From Chlamydiota bacterium (GTDB taxonomy: Bacteria; Chlamydiota; Chlamydiia; Chlamydiales; Parachlamydiaceae), in contig JABDEI010000004.1 of the NCBI GenBank assembly GCA_013287145.1, positions 1-45,199 on the forward strand: a stretch of 45,199 nucleotides of DNA, read 5' to 3'. Numbering within the stretch: position 1 is the first letter of the stretch; each line of letters starts with the position of its first letter. The position numbers were made by a program, and so were the translations under genes. Below the pieces are notes generated by a model, which did no database searches, had not been told where the DNA came from, and worked only from the letters and a program-made list of their open reading frames with translations. This document shows, piece by piece, positions 16,284-25,315 of this stretch.

Positions 16284-17222
16284 CTAATTTCTTTTTGTCT
16301 TTGTCGCTATCATATTCAGCAATTTCGCATTAAATTCTTTGGCAGAATTGTATCCCATACCCTTCAAGCGGTGATTTAAGGCTATAGTCTCAAGCAGCAA
16401 AACAACATCGCGGCCGGGCTTGACAGGCAAAATATGAAACGGCAGTTTTACCCCAAGCATGTCGCAATATTTTTCATCGAGCCCTACTCGGTCATAAAAA
16501 TTTTGATCATCCCAAGTTTCTAATTTCACAACGATGTCAATGCTTTTATTATCACGCACGCAAACAGCTCCGTATAAATGTGCTACGTTGATGATGCCGA
16601 TGCCGCGGATTTCCATATGATGGCGCGTCAATTCAGCACCGAACCCTTCTAAATAGCTGCTTTCGCGCTTTTTAACTTTGACGATATCATCGGAGATTAA
16701 GCGATGGCCTCGCTCGATTAATCCTAAGGCAGCTTCGCTTTTGCCGACGGAAGAATCTCCTTGAATAAGCACGCCAACACCAAAGACTTCGACTAATGTG
16801 CCATGGCAACTCATACTTGGGGCAAATTCTTCTGTCAGAAGCAAAGTTAATTTGCTTAAGAGATTCATTGTCGTCATGCTTGCTCGAAAAAGAGGGATGG
16901 CATGTTTTTCGCATAGGCTCATCAACTCCTTGGGAGGGCGGTAGCGCCTTGCGACGATTACAGCAGGGGTTGGTGTGGATAAAATGTCGTTCAAACATTT
17001 TACGCGCACAGGTGGAGCGAGGTCGCGTAAATATTCTATCTCCACTTTTCCAAAGATAGTAATGCGCTTGCCGGCATGGCTTTTAAGATAACCGGCTAAG
17101 GCAAGGCCAGGGCGATGGGCTTCGGGGACTTTGATCCGACGCTTCATGCCGGATTTTCCGGCTACCAATTCCAAACCTAGCCTTTCGCCATGTTGTTTAT
17201 AGAGATCTTCAACGAGATACAT
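16284..17222 (-). CDS. hprK: HPr kinase/phosphorylase
   Basis: Bifunctional enzyme that phosphorylates HPr at the regulatory serine with ATP or pyrophosphate and reverses it with phosphate. In this 312-residue protein Walker A is GDSSVGKS (155-162), preceded by His140 in CHGTLVEVFGVGV, the conserved catalytic-region histidine. The family signature EIRGIGIINV lies at 204-213, and LPVKPGRDV starts the C-terminal region. The N-terminal half (1-130) is the DRTGG-like domain of HprK. It is encoded 25 bp upstream of ptsH, which keeps its Ser47 target. The protein is common in Firmicutes and present in several Gram-negative lineages, including chlamydiae. Confidence 0.95.
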   Translation of the reverse strand: MYLVEDLYKQHGERLGLELVAGKSGMKRRIKVPEAHRPGLALAGYLKSHAGKRITIFGKVEIEYLRDLAPPVRVKCLNDILSTPTPAVIVARRYRPPKELMSLCEKHAIPLFRASMTTMNLLSKLTLLLTEEFAPSMSCHGTLVEVFGVGVLIQGDSSVGKSEAALGLIERGHRLISDDIVKVKKRESSYLEGFGAELTRHHMEIRGIGIINVAHLYGAVCVRDNKSIDIVVKLETWDDQNFYDRVGLDEKYCDMLGVKLPFHILPVKPGRDVVLLLETIALNHRLKGMGYNSAKEFNAKLLNMIATKTKRN

Positions 17223-17244
17223 AGAGTGATATGAAAAAAGGGGT

Positions 17245-18102
17245 TTATTCTATTCGTTCGAGGTAAAACATTAGCCAGTCGGTAAATGTTTGAAATGCCA
17301 TATTTTCAATGCTAGAGTTGTTATTTTTAACATTGGAAATAGTTTTTGTAAGTCCTGAATAGTAAACATTGCCCATTTCGTGTTCTGGATACCATTCACT
17401 CCAAAAACATTGGAAGAAAGGCATGCCGAAGGATTCGTAAAATGGGATCAATGTCTTAGGATCGAAAGATTGCTGAGCATAGCCTTCTTGAGGGGGTTCT
17501 TCTTGAGCTAAAAGAGCTTGAAACCGTTGATAGGTTTCCTCCATTTTTTTAGAGGAAATAATGCCGGTGCAATCCGTAGTTTTGCAAAATCCATCATGAA
17601 TTTGCAGAAAAGCAAGATAATCATCCGGGAGAATGATATCAGGAAACAACTTCTGCAATCTCATAATTCTATCTTCAGTAGCAGGACAAGCCCCGCGAAA
17701 AAAGCTGTTTCCACCCTTTAAATTGTAAATTAGATGGGCTTCAAAAGGATCGTCGAATTTTTGTTGGGTAATGAACAGTCCAATATCATCCACAGAATCA
17801 AAGAATCGGATTAAAAAATCGTTGAGATTAGGATGGTATGGCAGCTTCGTCAACCAAAAATCGCGTGTAAACTCGATTCTATCTTTAGAAGGAAGATGGA
17901 CTAATTCAAACCATCCTTTGCATAAATCGGGAATTTTTTGTGAAAATGACTTCCAGGTAATTTCCGGCGAGTTATGCACAGCAATAACTTTATGAAAATT
18001 GCCCTTAGGCGTCTGATCCGAAGATTCAGAGAAGTAGTCGTTGACATGGTTGTCCATCGGGCACATCTCGTGACATGAAGATTGAAAAACCTTTTGTATC
18101 AA
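17245..18102 (-). CDS. SMI1/KNR4 (SUKH)-like protein
   Basis: A 285-residue soluble protein. Residues about 140-170 (LPDDYLAFLQIHDGF) fit the SMI1/KNR4 pattern P-x2-Y-x2-F-x4-G, and a tryptophan-rich stretch with FWSEWYPEHEMGNVYY follows, as in SUKH-type folds. About 120 N-terminal residues have no recognised domain. SUKH proteins are often immunity proteins against toxin nucleases, but many are of unknown function; no toxin gene is adjacent here. It lies 22 bp upstream of hprK on the same strand, so it may be first in that operon. The start at 18102 is the longest; Met13 or Met16 are alternatives. Confidence 0.62.
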   Translation of the reverse strand: MIQKVFQSSCHEMCPMDNHVNDYFSESSDQTPKGNFHKVIAVHNSPEITWKSFSQKIPDLCKGWFELVHLPSKDRIEFTRDFWLTKLPYHPNLNDFLIRFFDSVDDIGLFITQQKFDDPFEAHLIYNLKGGNSFFRGACPATEDRIMRLQKLFPDIILPDDYLAFLQIHDGFCKTTDCTGIISSKKMEETYQRFQALLAQEEPPQEGYAQQSFDPKTLIPFYESFGMPFFQCFWSEWYPEHEMGNVYYSGLTKTISNVKNNNSSIENMAFQTFTDWLMFYLERIE

Positions 18103-18219
18103 AATACTGAATTTAGCCGAGACAAAATTCTGATTATTTCAAAGAAGATTATTAAATAGGGGGTAAAATCAGAAAAATTTGCTTGGCTCAAAAGCTACGA
18201 TCTTGTATTAAGATTTTAC

Positions 18220-18248
18220 TAGACAGCAAAATATTTATCTGATATAAT
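18220..18248 (+). promoter_or_regulatory. Probable major-sigma-factor promoter
   Basis: TAGACA at 18220-18225 (5 of 6 to the -35 consensus) and a perfect TATAAT at 18243-18248 are separated by exactly 17 bp. The expected start of transcription lies about 55 bp before the 18312 gene. It is the best promoter-like sequence seen in the window. Confidence 0.6.
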
Positions 18249-18311
18249 CTTTTTTTAAAATAGTTAAAATAACCGCAAGGAACTTAAACAGTTAAGGATG
18301 ATAATTTAGTA

Positions 18312-18914
18312 ATGGATTACTATAGAGTTTCTACCAATAGGCTAGAGTTCAAAGATCTGCAAAAAAGTCAGGATGAAGCTCCTCAGCACTCTTTTGCAAA
18401 TGTTGTGCTTATTGATAAAACCAACCACGCCTTGCCGCCGATTTTATACCGGTTAAAAGAAGATTCTATAGCACCAGAAGATATCATCAGTGCATTTAAT
18501 AGTCACGGATTCCGCTATATGCAGGAAGCTGAATTCATTTTTATCGGACCGATTGCTACGCTGGATAAAAAAGGTAAGCAGATCGCCTTAGTCGATAAAA
18601 ATTTCGTCACTTATAATCACTTAATTATCGCTTCGAGCCAAAGATCCTCTTCCGGGCTCGACAAAGAATTTTCTGCCGGCATGCAAGCTCTGATGCATGC
18701 TTTAAGCATTCGAAGCAAAATCCCGCCCTCTTTTCCTTCGTCATTTGAAGTTCAAGAATTTGAGACACCGCAAAATGTTACACTGTTTGATTCCAAGCGC
18801 ACCTTGCAAAAAGATATTGAAAAAGTTGCTCACCCCCATATGCAGGGTGAAGATCAAAAAAATTACGGTTCTGCATTTGCTTCCTCTGATGTCATATTTG
18901 AAGTGCAGATTTAA
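18312..18914 (+). CDS. Unknown protein in the CT338 position, with a fragmentary flavoprotein-like motif
   Basis: A 200-residue soluble protein lying between the pts operon and comEC, the place held by CT338 in C. trachomatis. I do not recognise a full domain. One stretch (about 73-110) reads like the strand-turn-strand of type II NADH dehydrogenases: a GPIATLDKKGKQIAL segment, then TYNHLIIASS, compare V-x-ID-x-K-x-V and YD-x-LVIATG. The Rossmann GxGxxG motifs that such enzymes need are absent. It may therefore be a degenerate or non-enzymatic relative, or the resemblance may be chance. It has its own good promoter at 18220-18248 and precedes comEC by 27 bp. Confidence 0.65.
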   Translation: MDYYRVSTNRLEFKDLQKSQDEAPQHSFANVVLIDKTNHALPPILYRLKEDSIAPEDIISAFNSHGFRYMQEAEFIFIGPIATLDKKGKQIALVDKNFVTYNHLIIASSQRSSSGLDKEFSAGMQALMHALSIRSKIPPSFPSSFEVQEFETPQNVTLFDSKRTLQKDIEKVAHPHMQGEDQKNYGSAFASSDVIFEVQI

Positions 18915-18941
18915 ATATACTCCAATAATATTACCTTTTCT

Positions 18942-20498
18942 ATGATAGCTCTGGTGCACGAAGCTTTCGCAAAGTTTTGGAGGCAGCATCCGGCCCTTCT
19001 CTACGCTCTTTTTGTTCTCCTAGCGATATCTTTAGCGCTGGATCAGAAATTTTGGCTTTTTTTGATTCCCTGTTCTTTTCTTCTCATTTCTTTTGCAAAG
19101 CAAAACTTTGAGAACGTCTCGCGTTTGCTTCTTGCTCTCCTTCTATTTTTTGGCGTTTTTATCTTCGTCAAAGTCCATGTCAAACATCCTCAGCATCTTC
19201 CCATAGATGGCATCAAAGGAATAGCCTACATCGATGTATCATCGCTAACGTCAAAAAAAACTTCCTTTGGAAAAAATTGGATCTACAGAGGAACGATAAA
19301 AACCTTCATTCCAGATGATCGTTCATCCGCACTATCTGCCTATAACATTCCTTACAGCATAAGCTTGCCGCAAGATCATAAAATCAAACGCCCCTTAGCT
19401 GATGGCGTCTATAGAGTTCAAGGCATTTTAAAGCAAACTTCCACGGGTAATTATTTTTTAAAAATAGCAAAGAATGATCCCTGGTTTCCGATTGAAGGAA
19501 GTTGGAGCTTGGCCGAATATCGCTTTAACGCAAAAAAAGCCGTCTCAGACTATATCTCAAAACATATCTTTAAACCTCGCAGTGCTGCCTTTTTAGCAGG
19601 CATTGCCACAGGGGAATTCGATGACAAAATTATGGCCTTTGAGTTCGCTCGCTTTGGTTTGCAGCATATCATGGCAATCTCTGGATTTCATTTCGCCATC
19701 GTTGCTGCGATTTTGAGTGTGATTCTGCGCACGATGATATCGCAGCGCCTAGCCTACATGCTTCTGATGCTGCTTTTGACAACTTACTTCATCTTTCTAG
19801 GATGCGGCCCATCTATCACACGAGCTTGGGCTTCGATTACCATTGCTCTCCTTGGATTTCTTTTGGGCAAACGCAGCTTCGCACTCAATTCCATGGGCAT
19901 CGCCATGATGATAATTCTTCTGATCGATCCTTTTCTTTATCAAAATATTGGCTTTCAATTTAGTTTTTTGACCACGGCAGCGATTCTGTGTTTCTTTACA
20001 ACAACGCAAGAGCTTGCGCAAAGTTTTTTTGATAAACGCGCATTAAGCTCAGCCATCAAATTGAGCACTTTCGATCAGCATTGTTATTTTATTTTAGCTT
20101 CTTTTCGACAGGCAGCTGCCCTTGGAATAGCTGTGAATCTGATTGCTCTACCCATCAGCTTATATTACTTTCACAAATTCCCCCTCTTGAGCTTGCTTTA
20201 TAACTTATTTTTTCCCTTCATGGTTAGCATCTCAATGCTTTTATTAATTTTAGGTTTTCTCTTTTCGCTTGTTCCCTTTGTTGGAGACACTATTCACACC
20301 CTGAATTCCTTTTATACCGAATTCATGCTCAACTTCGCTTACAATCTTCCTACAACGTGGGATATCACCTTGCGCACGTCCCAACTTACAAGTGAGATTC
20401 TTCTCATCTACTTATGTTCTGTGTTTTTTGTTGGCATCGTCGCTCGTCATATTGTTCTCAAACGCAAAGAATCAGTTCAAGATTTTGCTTTTATGTAG
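18942..20498 (+). CDS. comEC: ComEC/Rec2-family DNA uptake channel, membrane part only
   Basis: A 518-residue polytopic inner-membrane protein. It has N-terminal hydrophobic helices (about 16-75), a soluble OB-like segment (about 80-190), and the competence core beginning MAISGFHFAIVAAI, with GCGPSITRAWASI and further helices to the C-terminus. In transformable bacteria ComEC forms the channel for single-stranded DNA. The C-terminal metallo-beta-lactamase domain of long ComEC proteins (700-800 residues) is absent; CT339 is, as I recall, similarly short. The stop TAG at 20496-20498 lies inside the start of the palindromic repeat. The upstream CT338-like gene is probably in the same transcript. 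Confidence 0.9.
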   Translation: MIALVHEAFAKFWRQHPALLYALFVLLAISLALDQKFWLFLIPCSFLLISFAKQNFENVSRLLLALLLFFGVFIFVKVHVKHPQHLPIDGIKGIAYIDVSSLTSKKTSFGKNWIYRGTIKTFIPDDRSSALSAYNIPYSISLPQDHKIKRPLADGVYRVQGILKQTSTGNYFLKIAKNDPWFPIEGSWSLAEYRFNAKKAVSDYISKHIFKPRSAAFLAGIATGEFDDKIMAFEFARFGLQHIMAISGFHFAIVAAILSVILRTMISQRLAYMLLMLLLTTYFIFLGCGPSITRAWASITIALLGFLLGKRSFALNSMGIAMMIILLIDPFLYQNIGFQFSFLTTAAILCFFTTTQELAQSFFDKRALSSAIKLSTFDQHCYFILASFRQAAALGIAVNLIALPISLYYFHKFPLLSLLYNLFFPFMVSISMLLLILGFLFSLVPFVGDTIHTLNSFYTEFMLNFAYNLPTTWDITLRTSQLTSEILLIYLCSVFFVGIVARHIVLKRKESVQDFAFM

Positions 20499-20826
20499 CC
20501 AGTAGAAAGACAGAGTCTCGATTTCAAGGTTTTTATATATCGCAAAGCAATCTATTGCCGCGACAGCGGCTACAGAAGTTAGCCGGGGGTGACGGAAGGA
20601 ACCCCCGGTTATTCCAGAGTATATTGAAGAGCCAGAAACTGGCGACATTCGTTAAAAGCTTCGCCAGTTCCTGGCTCCATATTCCATCTGAAATTTACCG
20701 GGGGTTCCTTCCGTCACCCCCGGCTAACTTCTGTAGCCGCTGTCGCGGCAATTTATCGTTTTGCGATAAAAAAAAACTAAAGTCGAGACCATGTCTTTCT
20801 ACCGACTACCGACTACTGGCTACCGT
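20496..20826. repeat. Complete palindromic repeat, family A, copy 2
   Basis: An imperfect 331-bp palindrome between convergent genes. The central arms 20555-20609 and 20697-20751 are perfect 55-bp reverse complements, containing the GCCGC/GCGGC and CCGGGGGT/ACCCCCGG hairpins. Inside them AGCCAG-type arms with GGCGA flank GTTAAAAGC. Outward, GTAGAAAGACA is also mirrored. The right edge is four CTACCGA-type heptamers (20799-20826) ending just before the minus-strand gene's stop. The left edge overlaps the comEC stop. A likely use is as a bidirectional transcript end. Confidence 0.85.
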
Positions 20827-20827
20827 T

Positions 20828-21655
20828 TTAGATTCCAAGTCCGCTATGTTTGATGAATTCTTTGGCTTTAGCTCTTTTGCTGGCTGCATTGTAGGTGTCG
20901 AGGCGATTGAACCACCCTTTGAGCCAGCGCTCTTCATTGCGGTCTAAAGGTGCATTTTTCACACGTTGCGCTAAAACTTTCTTTGCCGCTGAGACAAATT
21001 CCTCAATGGGATGCGCTGTATCATCTGACATAAGCAGCAAGACCTGAAGAAGACCCCACCCATGGCCTTTGTAGTTCTCTTTAGGGTCGACGCCTTCGCC
21101 TTTAAAGTTGATGTAATCGATAAGGGGATATAGGCCCATGACAGCTTGCGCCACGCGGTAAAACTGCTTCTGCACATGTTGGGCTTCCTTAGCAGAAAGA
21201 TTCTTCGTCAAGGCCGGCAAAGTTTTTTCCAGTCTCTGCGAGATAAAAATTGCCTGTAGCTCTATCGTGTCCCCTAGAAGCTTTCTCAGTTCCTGCATTT
21301 TAGCGCTTTGCAGATCTTCCAAAAAAGCCTCACGTGAGCTCCAAGGACACCCATGGGCGGCAATTAACCACGTAGGCACGGCTACGCGGTTTGCTTGATA
21401 AAATTTAAGCAATTCGGGAAACATCTGCTTGAAAGGACCATTGTAGCCGTGAGGATACCAGATAAAATGACCGATGCCAAGAGAAGCAAATTCCTCGCCT
21501 TCATTCCAGGAAGTAAGGCCCAGCAGACTGCCTCCGCATTCATTTTTCCAAATCAGCTGTCCGATATGCTTAGCCTCCTCATGGGAAACAAAGGCTGCGC
21601 TCAAAGGGTGCACATGGACAAGCAAGAAAAAAATGAGTAATTTCAAATAAAACAT
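20828..21655 (-). CDS. Exported protein, possibly lysozyme-like
   Basis: A 275-residue protein with a clear N-terminal signal peptide (about 1-21, MFYLKLLIFFLL then HPLSAA), so it is probably periplasmic. The mature part starts with IWKNECGGSLLGLT, then ASLGIGHFIWYP at about 57-68. A glutamate followed by a short G-x-T and a SLGIGHF strand recalls the E-D-T region of phage-type lysozymes (TIGYGH), but this is weak and the rest is not recognised. No other domain is seen. It is convergent with comEC across the family A palindrome. If it cuts peptidoglycan it would be notable in an organism with little cell wall. Confidence 0.72.
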   Translation of the reverse strand: MFYLKLLIFFLLVHVHPLSAAFVSHEEAKHIGQLIWKNECGGSLLGLTSWNEGEEFASLGIGHFIWYPHGYNGPFKQMFPELLKFYQANRVAVPTWLIAAHGCPWSSREAFLEDLQSAKMQELRKLLGDTIELQAIFISQRLEKTLPALTKNLSAKEAQHVQKQFYRVAQAVMGLYPLIDYINFKGEGVDPKENYKGHGWGLLQVLLLMSDDTAHPIEEFVSAAKKVLAQRVKNAPLDRNEERWLKGWFNRLDTYNAASKRAKAKEFIKHSGLGI

Positions 21656-21818
21656 ATCTTAATCCACAAGAAGGTATTTAAAGCGTCAAGAAGTTTATCG
21701 GGTTTCATTCCAACGAAGCAATCATTTTTTTCAGATTGACCTAAATAGGCATTTTGAGTAAATCTATTAGGCTTTAGGAACTATGTAAATAGTAGCTGCA
21801 TAATTCAAAAAAGCCTAT

Positions 21819-21893
21819 GGCGGTCGTAGCTCAGTTGGTTAGAGCGTTGGATTGTGGATCCAAATGTCGCGGGTTCGAGCCCCGTCGATCGCC
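21819..21893 (+). tRNA. tRNA-His (GTG anticodon)
   Basis: A complete cloverleaf. The acceptor stem GCGGTCG (21820-21826) pairs with CGATCGC (21886-21892) with one G-U pair. The D arm is GCTC...GAGC. The anticodon stem TTGGA/TCCAA holds loop TTGTGGA with anticodon GTG at 21854-21856. The T arm GCGGG/CCCGT has a TTCGAGC loop. The histidine identity signals are present: an extra G at -1 (21819) opposite discriminator C73 (21893). The full CCA tail is not encoded. TTGACC at 21736-21741 is a possible -35 upstream, with a poor -10. Confidence 0.95.
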
Positions 21894-21998
21894 CATCTCT
21901 ACACTTACTCAAAACCTTGTAAAAAATCTCCTGGGCATGTTCAAATTTAGATTAATAAGCTAAGGGGCTATTTACAAAGCTCTAAGGATCTAAAAATT

Positions 21999-22778
21999 GT
22001 GTCGACTATAGAAGCGATTTTCCTTGGAATTATTCAAGGCCTTACCGAGTTTCTGCCCATTAGCTCTTCTGGGCACCTTACCCTATTTCAAAATTTATTG
22101 GGTTTTGAAAATCTCAATCAATATATCATATTCGATCTAGTGTGCCATCTCGGAACCTTATGTGCAATTTTTTTGATTTTCTTTAGTCAAATCCAAAAGA
22201 CGATGACAACGGATCGTTCGCGTTTGCTCCAAGTGATTGTTGCCACACTGCCGTTGTTTCCCCTAGTATTGATTTTAAAGCAGATCAAAAACGTATTCGA
22301 TCAACCTCAATACCTTGGCTACTGTTTTTTGCTTAGTGCTTTGCTGCTCTATCTAGGAATTCGCTTAGGCTCCACAAGTTCGCAAGAAACTTTGGAAAAG
22401 CGCAAATGGAAAAATCCTTTCATTATCGGAGTCTTTCAAGCCATCGCCATTTTACCGGGGGTTTCGCGCAGTGGATCGACCATCTCCATTGCACGTATTT
22501 TAGGTTACTCCCCACAAGAAGCTGTTACGTTCTCTTTTTTGCTGGCTATTCCAGCAATCCTAGGGGGAATTACGTTGGAAACGGCACAAATTGTCTTCAA
22601 GAAACACTCCCTTGTGGCGCCCCTTGGCTGGATGCAGTATACTGCCGGATTTTTCACCTCATTCGGAGTTGGCTACTTTTCCTTGAAACTCTTAATGAAG
22701 TTAGCGGTGCAAAATCAATTTATCTACTTCGTATGGTATTGTCTCATTATTGGAATTGTCACAATGATTTATTTCTAG
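21999..22778 (+). CDS. uppP: Undecaprenyl-diphosphatase (UppP/BacA)
   Basis: A 259-residue polytopic membrane phosphatase that regenerates undecaprenyl phosphate, the lipid carrier for peptidoglycan and surface-glycan precursors. The two catalytic motifs are GLTEFLPISSSGH (14-26, with Glu17 and His26) and PGVSRSGS (153-160). The length and about eight hydrophobic segments fit the family. The start is GTG with AAGGA 10 bases upstream. It lies 14 bp before ftsK and may be cotranscribed. The lipid-linked glycan cluster at 33632-36956 could depend on its product. Confidence 0.94.
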   Translation: MSTIEAIFLGIIQGLTEFLPISSSGHLTLFQNLLGFENLNQYIIFDLVCHLGTLCAIFLIFFSQIQKTMTTDRSRLLQVIVATLPLFPLVLILKQIKNVFDQPQYLGYCFLLSALLLYLGIRLGSTSSQETLEKRKWKNPFIIGVFQAIAILPGVSRSGSTISIARILGYSPQEAVTFSFLLAIPAILGGITLETAQIVFKKHSLVAPLGWMQYTAGFFTSFGVGYFSLKLLMKLAVQNQFIYFVWYCLIIGIVTMIYF

Positions 22779-22792
22779 TATAGGAAAGTGAC

Positions 22793-25306
22793 ATGGCAAA
22801 AAAACGCGCAACAAAATCCTCAAGCGATAAACAAAAATCAAACCACGCTCCTGAAATGTGGGGTTTGATGTTCATCGCTATTGCTATCACCATCTTATTA
22901 AGCTCGCTGAGTTTTGCTTTTACGCAGAAGTCGCACAACTGGCTGGGATTAGTTGGCTATGGCACCGGCTGGGTTTTCCATGCTTCTTTTGGCTTAGGAT
23001 GCTATTTCATTAGCTTATATCTTGGCTGGATCGGCTGGCGTTTGCTCTTTCAAAAGTCTCTCAATTATCTTCCGCTAAAAACACTCTATTTCGCAGTCTT
23101 TATTTTTTCGCTCTGTATGCTGCTGAGTGTCATCGAAGATGAATATCCTTACTTCAATGATCTGCTCAATCGCTCTTTTTACCCTTTTCTATGGCAAAGA
23201 AAGCTTCGCTATCACTTGGGAGGCGCTCCTTTTTATTTTTTATACCGCGACTTGCCCTCCTTGAATTTCTCCCACGTCTTTAATATCGCGGGCACGATGC
23301 TGATCTTTGGAAGCACTCTTTTAGCAAGCATCCTTTTTCTTGCCAAGATCAGTCCTAAAAAAATTATCGAAGGGCTTATTAAATTCAAAGCCCTTTTCAA
23401 CAAACCACAAACTCCTCAAAAGACATCTGAAGAGAAAGAAGAAAAAGCAGAAGCACCTGCTTCACAAGTCCCTTTTGCAGAAAGCGATCTTCTGCGCTTC
23501 GTCAAATTAAGAACTTCTGCTACGCCTCAGTCAACCTCTCCCGATGGCTCTTCCGGCAATTCTCAAGAGTTCCTTGCTATTCAACCGGAAAAAAATCCCC
23601 TCATACGTCCCTCCCTCTCAAGAAAAGAGCTGTCGGACCCCGACCCCCAACCCCTCGAAGAGGAACCTGTCAAAAACATCGCAAAGAAAGAAATCGAAAC
23701 TCAAAGGCCTGCTCCTGAGACCGAGGTAAAGCCTACGCTAGCTTCTGAAGCAAAAACTGCTCCAAAGGGACCACGCAAACGAGAGGCTGCGTTAGCGGCG
23801 CAGCGCGTCTACAATGGCGACTTTAGCGCTTATCAACTGCCTTCATTAACTCTTTTGACCAATCCTAAAAAATTCGATCAATCTTCTCTAAAACGCGACT
23901 TAAAGAGACAAGCCGAAGTCTTGGAAGAGACTCTCTTGAGCTTTGGAATCGAAGCAAAAGTTGGCCAAATCAATTGCGGACCTACCATCACTTCATTCGA
24001 GGTCCATCCTGCTATTGGTGTGAAAGTTCAAAAAATCAAAGCTCTTGAAGATGACATCGCTCTGAATATGGAAGCTAAATCTATCCGCATCATTGCTCCT
24101 ATTCCGGGCAAAGCTGCAGTCGGTATTGAAGTGCCCAATCCGCAACCTCAAGAGGTGGCCTTTAAAGATATGCTAAGCGCCTATCAGCAGTCTGGCCGCA
24201 AACTTCATATTCCCATCCTTCTTGGCAAAGCAGTCAATGGTGACTATGTGATGAATGATCTCGCCAAAATGCCCCACTGCATCATCGCCGGTGCCACAGG
24301 ATCTGGGAAATCTGTTTGCATCAACACAATTGTGATGTCTATTCTGTTAAACGCCAGACCTGATGAGATCAAACTCATTATGGTAGATCCCAAAAAAGTC
24401 GAGTTAACGCCCTATACTAATCTTCCGCACATGTTAGCGCCGGTCATCACGGAGCCGCAAGGAGCTTGTGCTGCCTTGCAATGGCTTGTAAAAGAGATGG
24501 AAAATCGCTATGAGATCCTCAAACAAGTCGGTGTCCGCAATATCGAAGCCTTCAACACACGTACAATCGATAAGGCTTTAGAAGAGTCTTTAGATAGGGA
24601 AATTCCAGCTAAGATGCATTATATCGTGGGGATCATCGATGAGTTGGCCGACCTCATGATGGTAGCCAGCAGCGATATCGAAACTCCAATAGCACGCATT
24701 GCCCAGATGGCTCGCGCTGTCGGAATTCACCTTATCCTTGCCACGCAGCGACCTTCTCGCGAGGTGATCACGGGTTTAATTAAAGCTAACTTTCCCACAC
24801 GCATCTCCTTTAAGGTGGCAAGCCGAGTCAACAGTCAAATTGTTTTAGACGAAACAGGAGCAGAATCCCTGCTCGGTAATGGAGACATGCTTTTTCTTCC
24901 TCCAGGCACCTCTCATTTGATTCGAGCCCAGGGTGCATTCATCCGCGATGAAGACATCAATGCCGTGGTCAAAGTCATTTGCGATCAAGCCCCTCCTAAC
25001 TATGTGATTCAATCTTTTGATAAAATTGGATACTTGGGAGGCGACGCGGGTGAAGAAGACTCCGCTGAAGAAGAGGAAAAAGATAGTCTTTATGATCAAG
25101 CCGTCGACACCGTTTTAAGCACCGGCAATGCTTCAACAACCTTTTTGCAAAGAAAGCTGAAAATCGGATATGCCCGTGCGGCAAGCATCATCGATCAGAT
25201 GGAGATGAAAGGCATCGTTGGACCTGCTGAAGGAGCTAAGCCTCGCAAAATCCTCGTCGCCAAGCAAGGGGCTACTGAAAGTGGTAAGTCTTTTGAGGAT
25301 GAATGA
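22793..25306 (+). CDS. ftsK: DNA translocase FtsK
   Basis: An 837-residue division-linked DNA pump that moves chromosome ends toward dif for Xer recombination. The N-terminal membrane domain (about 22-185) has four or so hydrophobic segments. A proline/charge-rich linker follows (about 200-335). The alpha/beta motor has Walker A GATGSGKS at 500-507, Walker B as IVGIIDELADLMM, and LATQRPS. The C-terminal winged-helix gamma domain (about 770-830, with STTFLQRKLKIGYARAASIIDQME) normally reads polar DNA motifs. It matches CT739. With xerC in the same window, two parts of the dimer-resolution pathway are present. Confidence 0.96.
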   Translation: MAKKRATKSSSDKQKSNHAPEMWGLMFIAIAITILLSSLSFAFTQKSHNWLGLVGYGTGWVFHASFGLGCYFISLYLGWIGWRLLFQKSLNYLPLKTLYFAVFIFSLCMLLSVIEDEYPYFNDLLNRSFYPFLWQRKLRYHLGGAPFYFLYRDLPSLNFSHVFNIAGTMLIFGSTLLASILFLAKISPKKIIEGLIKFKALFNKPQTPQKTSEEKEEKAEAPASQVPFAESDLLRFVKLRTSATPQSTSPDGSSGNSQEFLAIQPEKNPLIRPSLSRKELSDPDPQPLEEEPVKNIAKKEIETQRPAPETEVKPTLASEAKTAPKGPRKREAALAAQRVYNGDFSAYQLPSLTLLTNPKKFDQSSLKRDLKRQAEVLEETLLSFGIEAKVGQINCGPTITSFEVHPAIGVKVQKIKALEDDIALNMEAKSIRIIAPIPGKAAVGIEVPNPQPQEVAFKDMLSAYQQSGRKLHIPILLGKAVNGDYVMNDLAKMPHCIIAGATGSGKSVCINTIVMSILLNARPDEIKLIMVDPKKVELTPYTNLPHMLAPVITEPQGACAALQWLVKEMENRYEILKQVGVRNIEAFNTRTIDKALEESLDREIPAKMHYIVGIIDELADLMMVASSDIETPIARIAQMARAVGIHLILATQRPSREVITGLIKANFPTRISFKVASRVNSQIVLDETGAESLLGNGDMLFLPPGTSHLIRAQGAFIRDEDINAVVKVICDQAPPNYVIQSFDKIGYLGGDAGEEDSAEEEEKDSLYDQAVDTVLSTGNASTTFLQRKLKIGYARAASIIDQMEMKGIVGPAEGAKPRKILVAKQGATESGKSFEDE

Positions 25307-25315
25307 GTAATTTTA

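Noticed and set aside
20414-20947. 177-residue plus-strand frame over the comEC end
   Set aside because: It spans the comEC end in another frame, the palindrome and the end of the minus-strand gene; composition is not protein-like.
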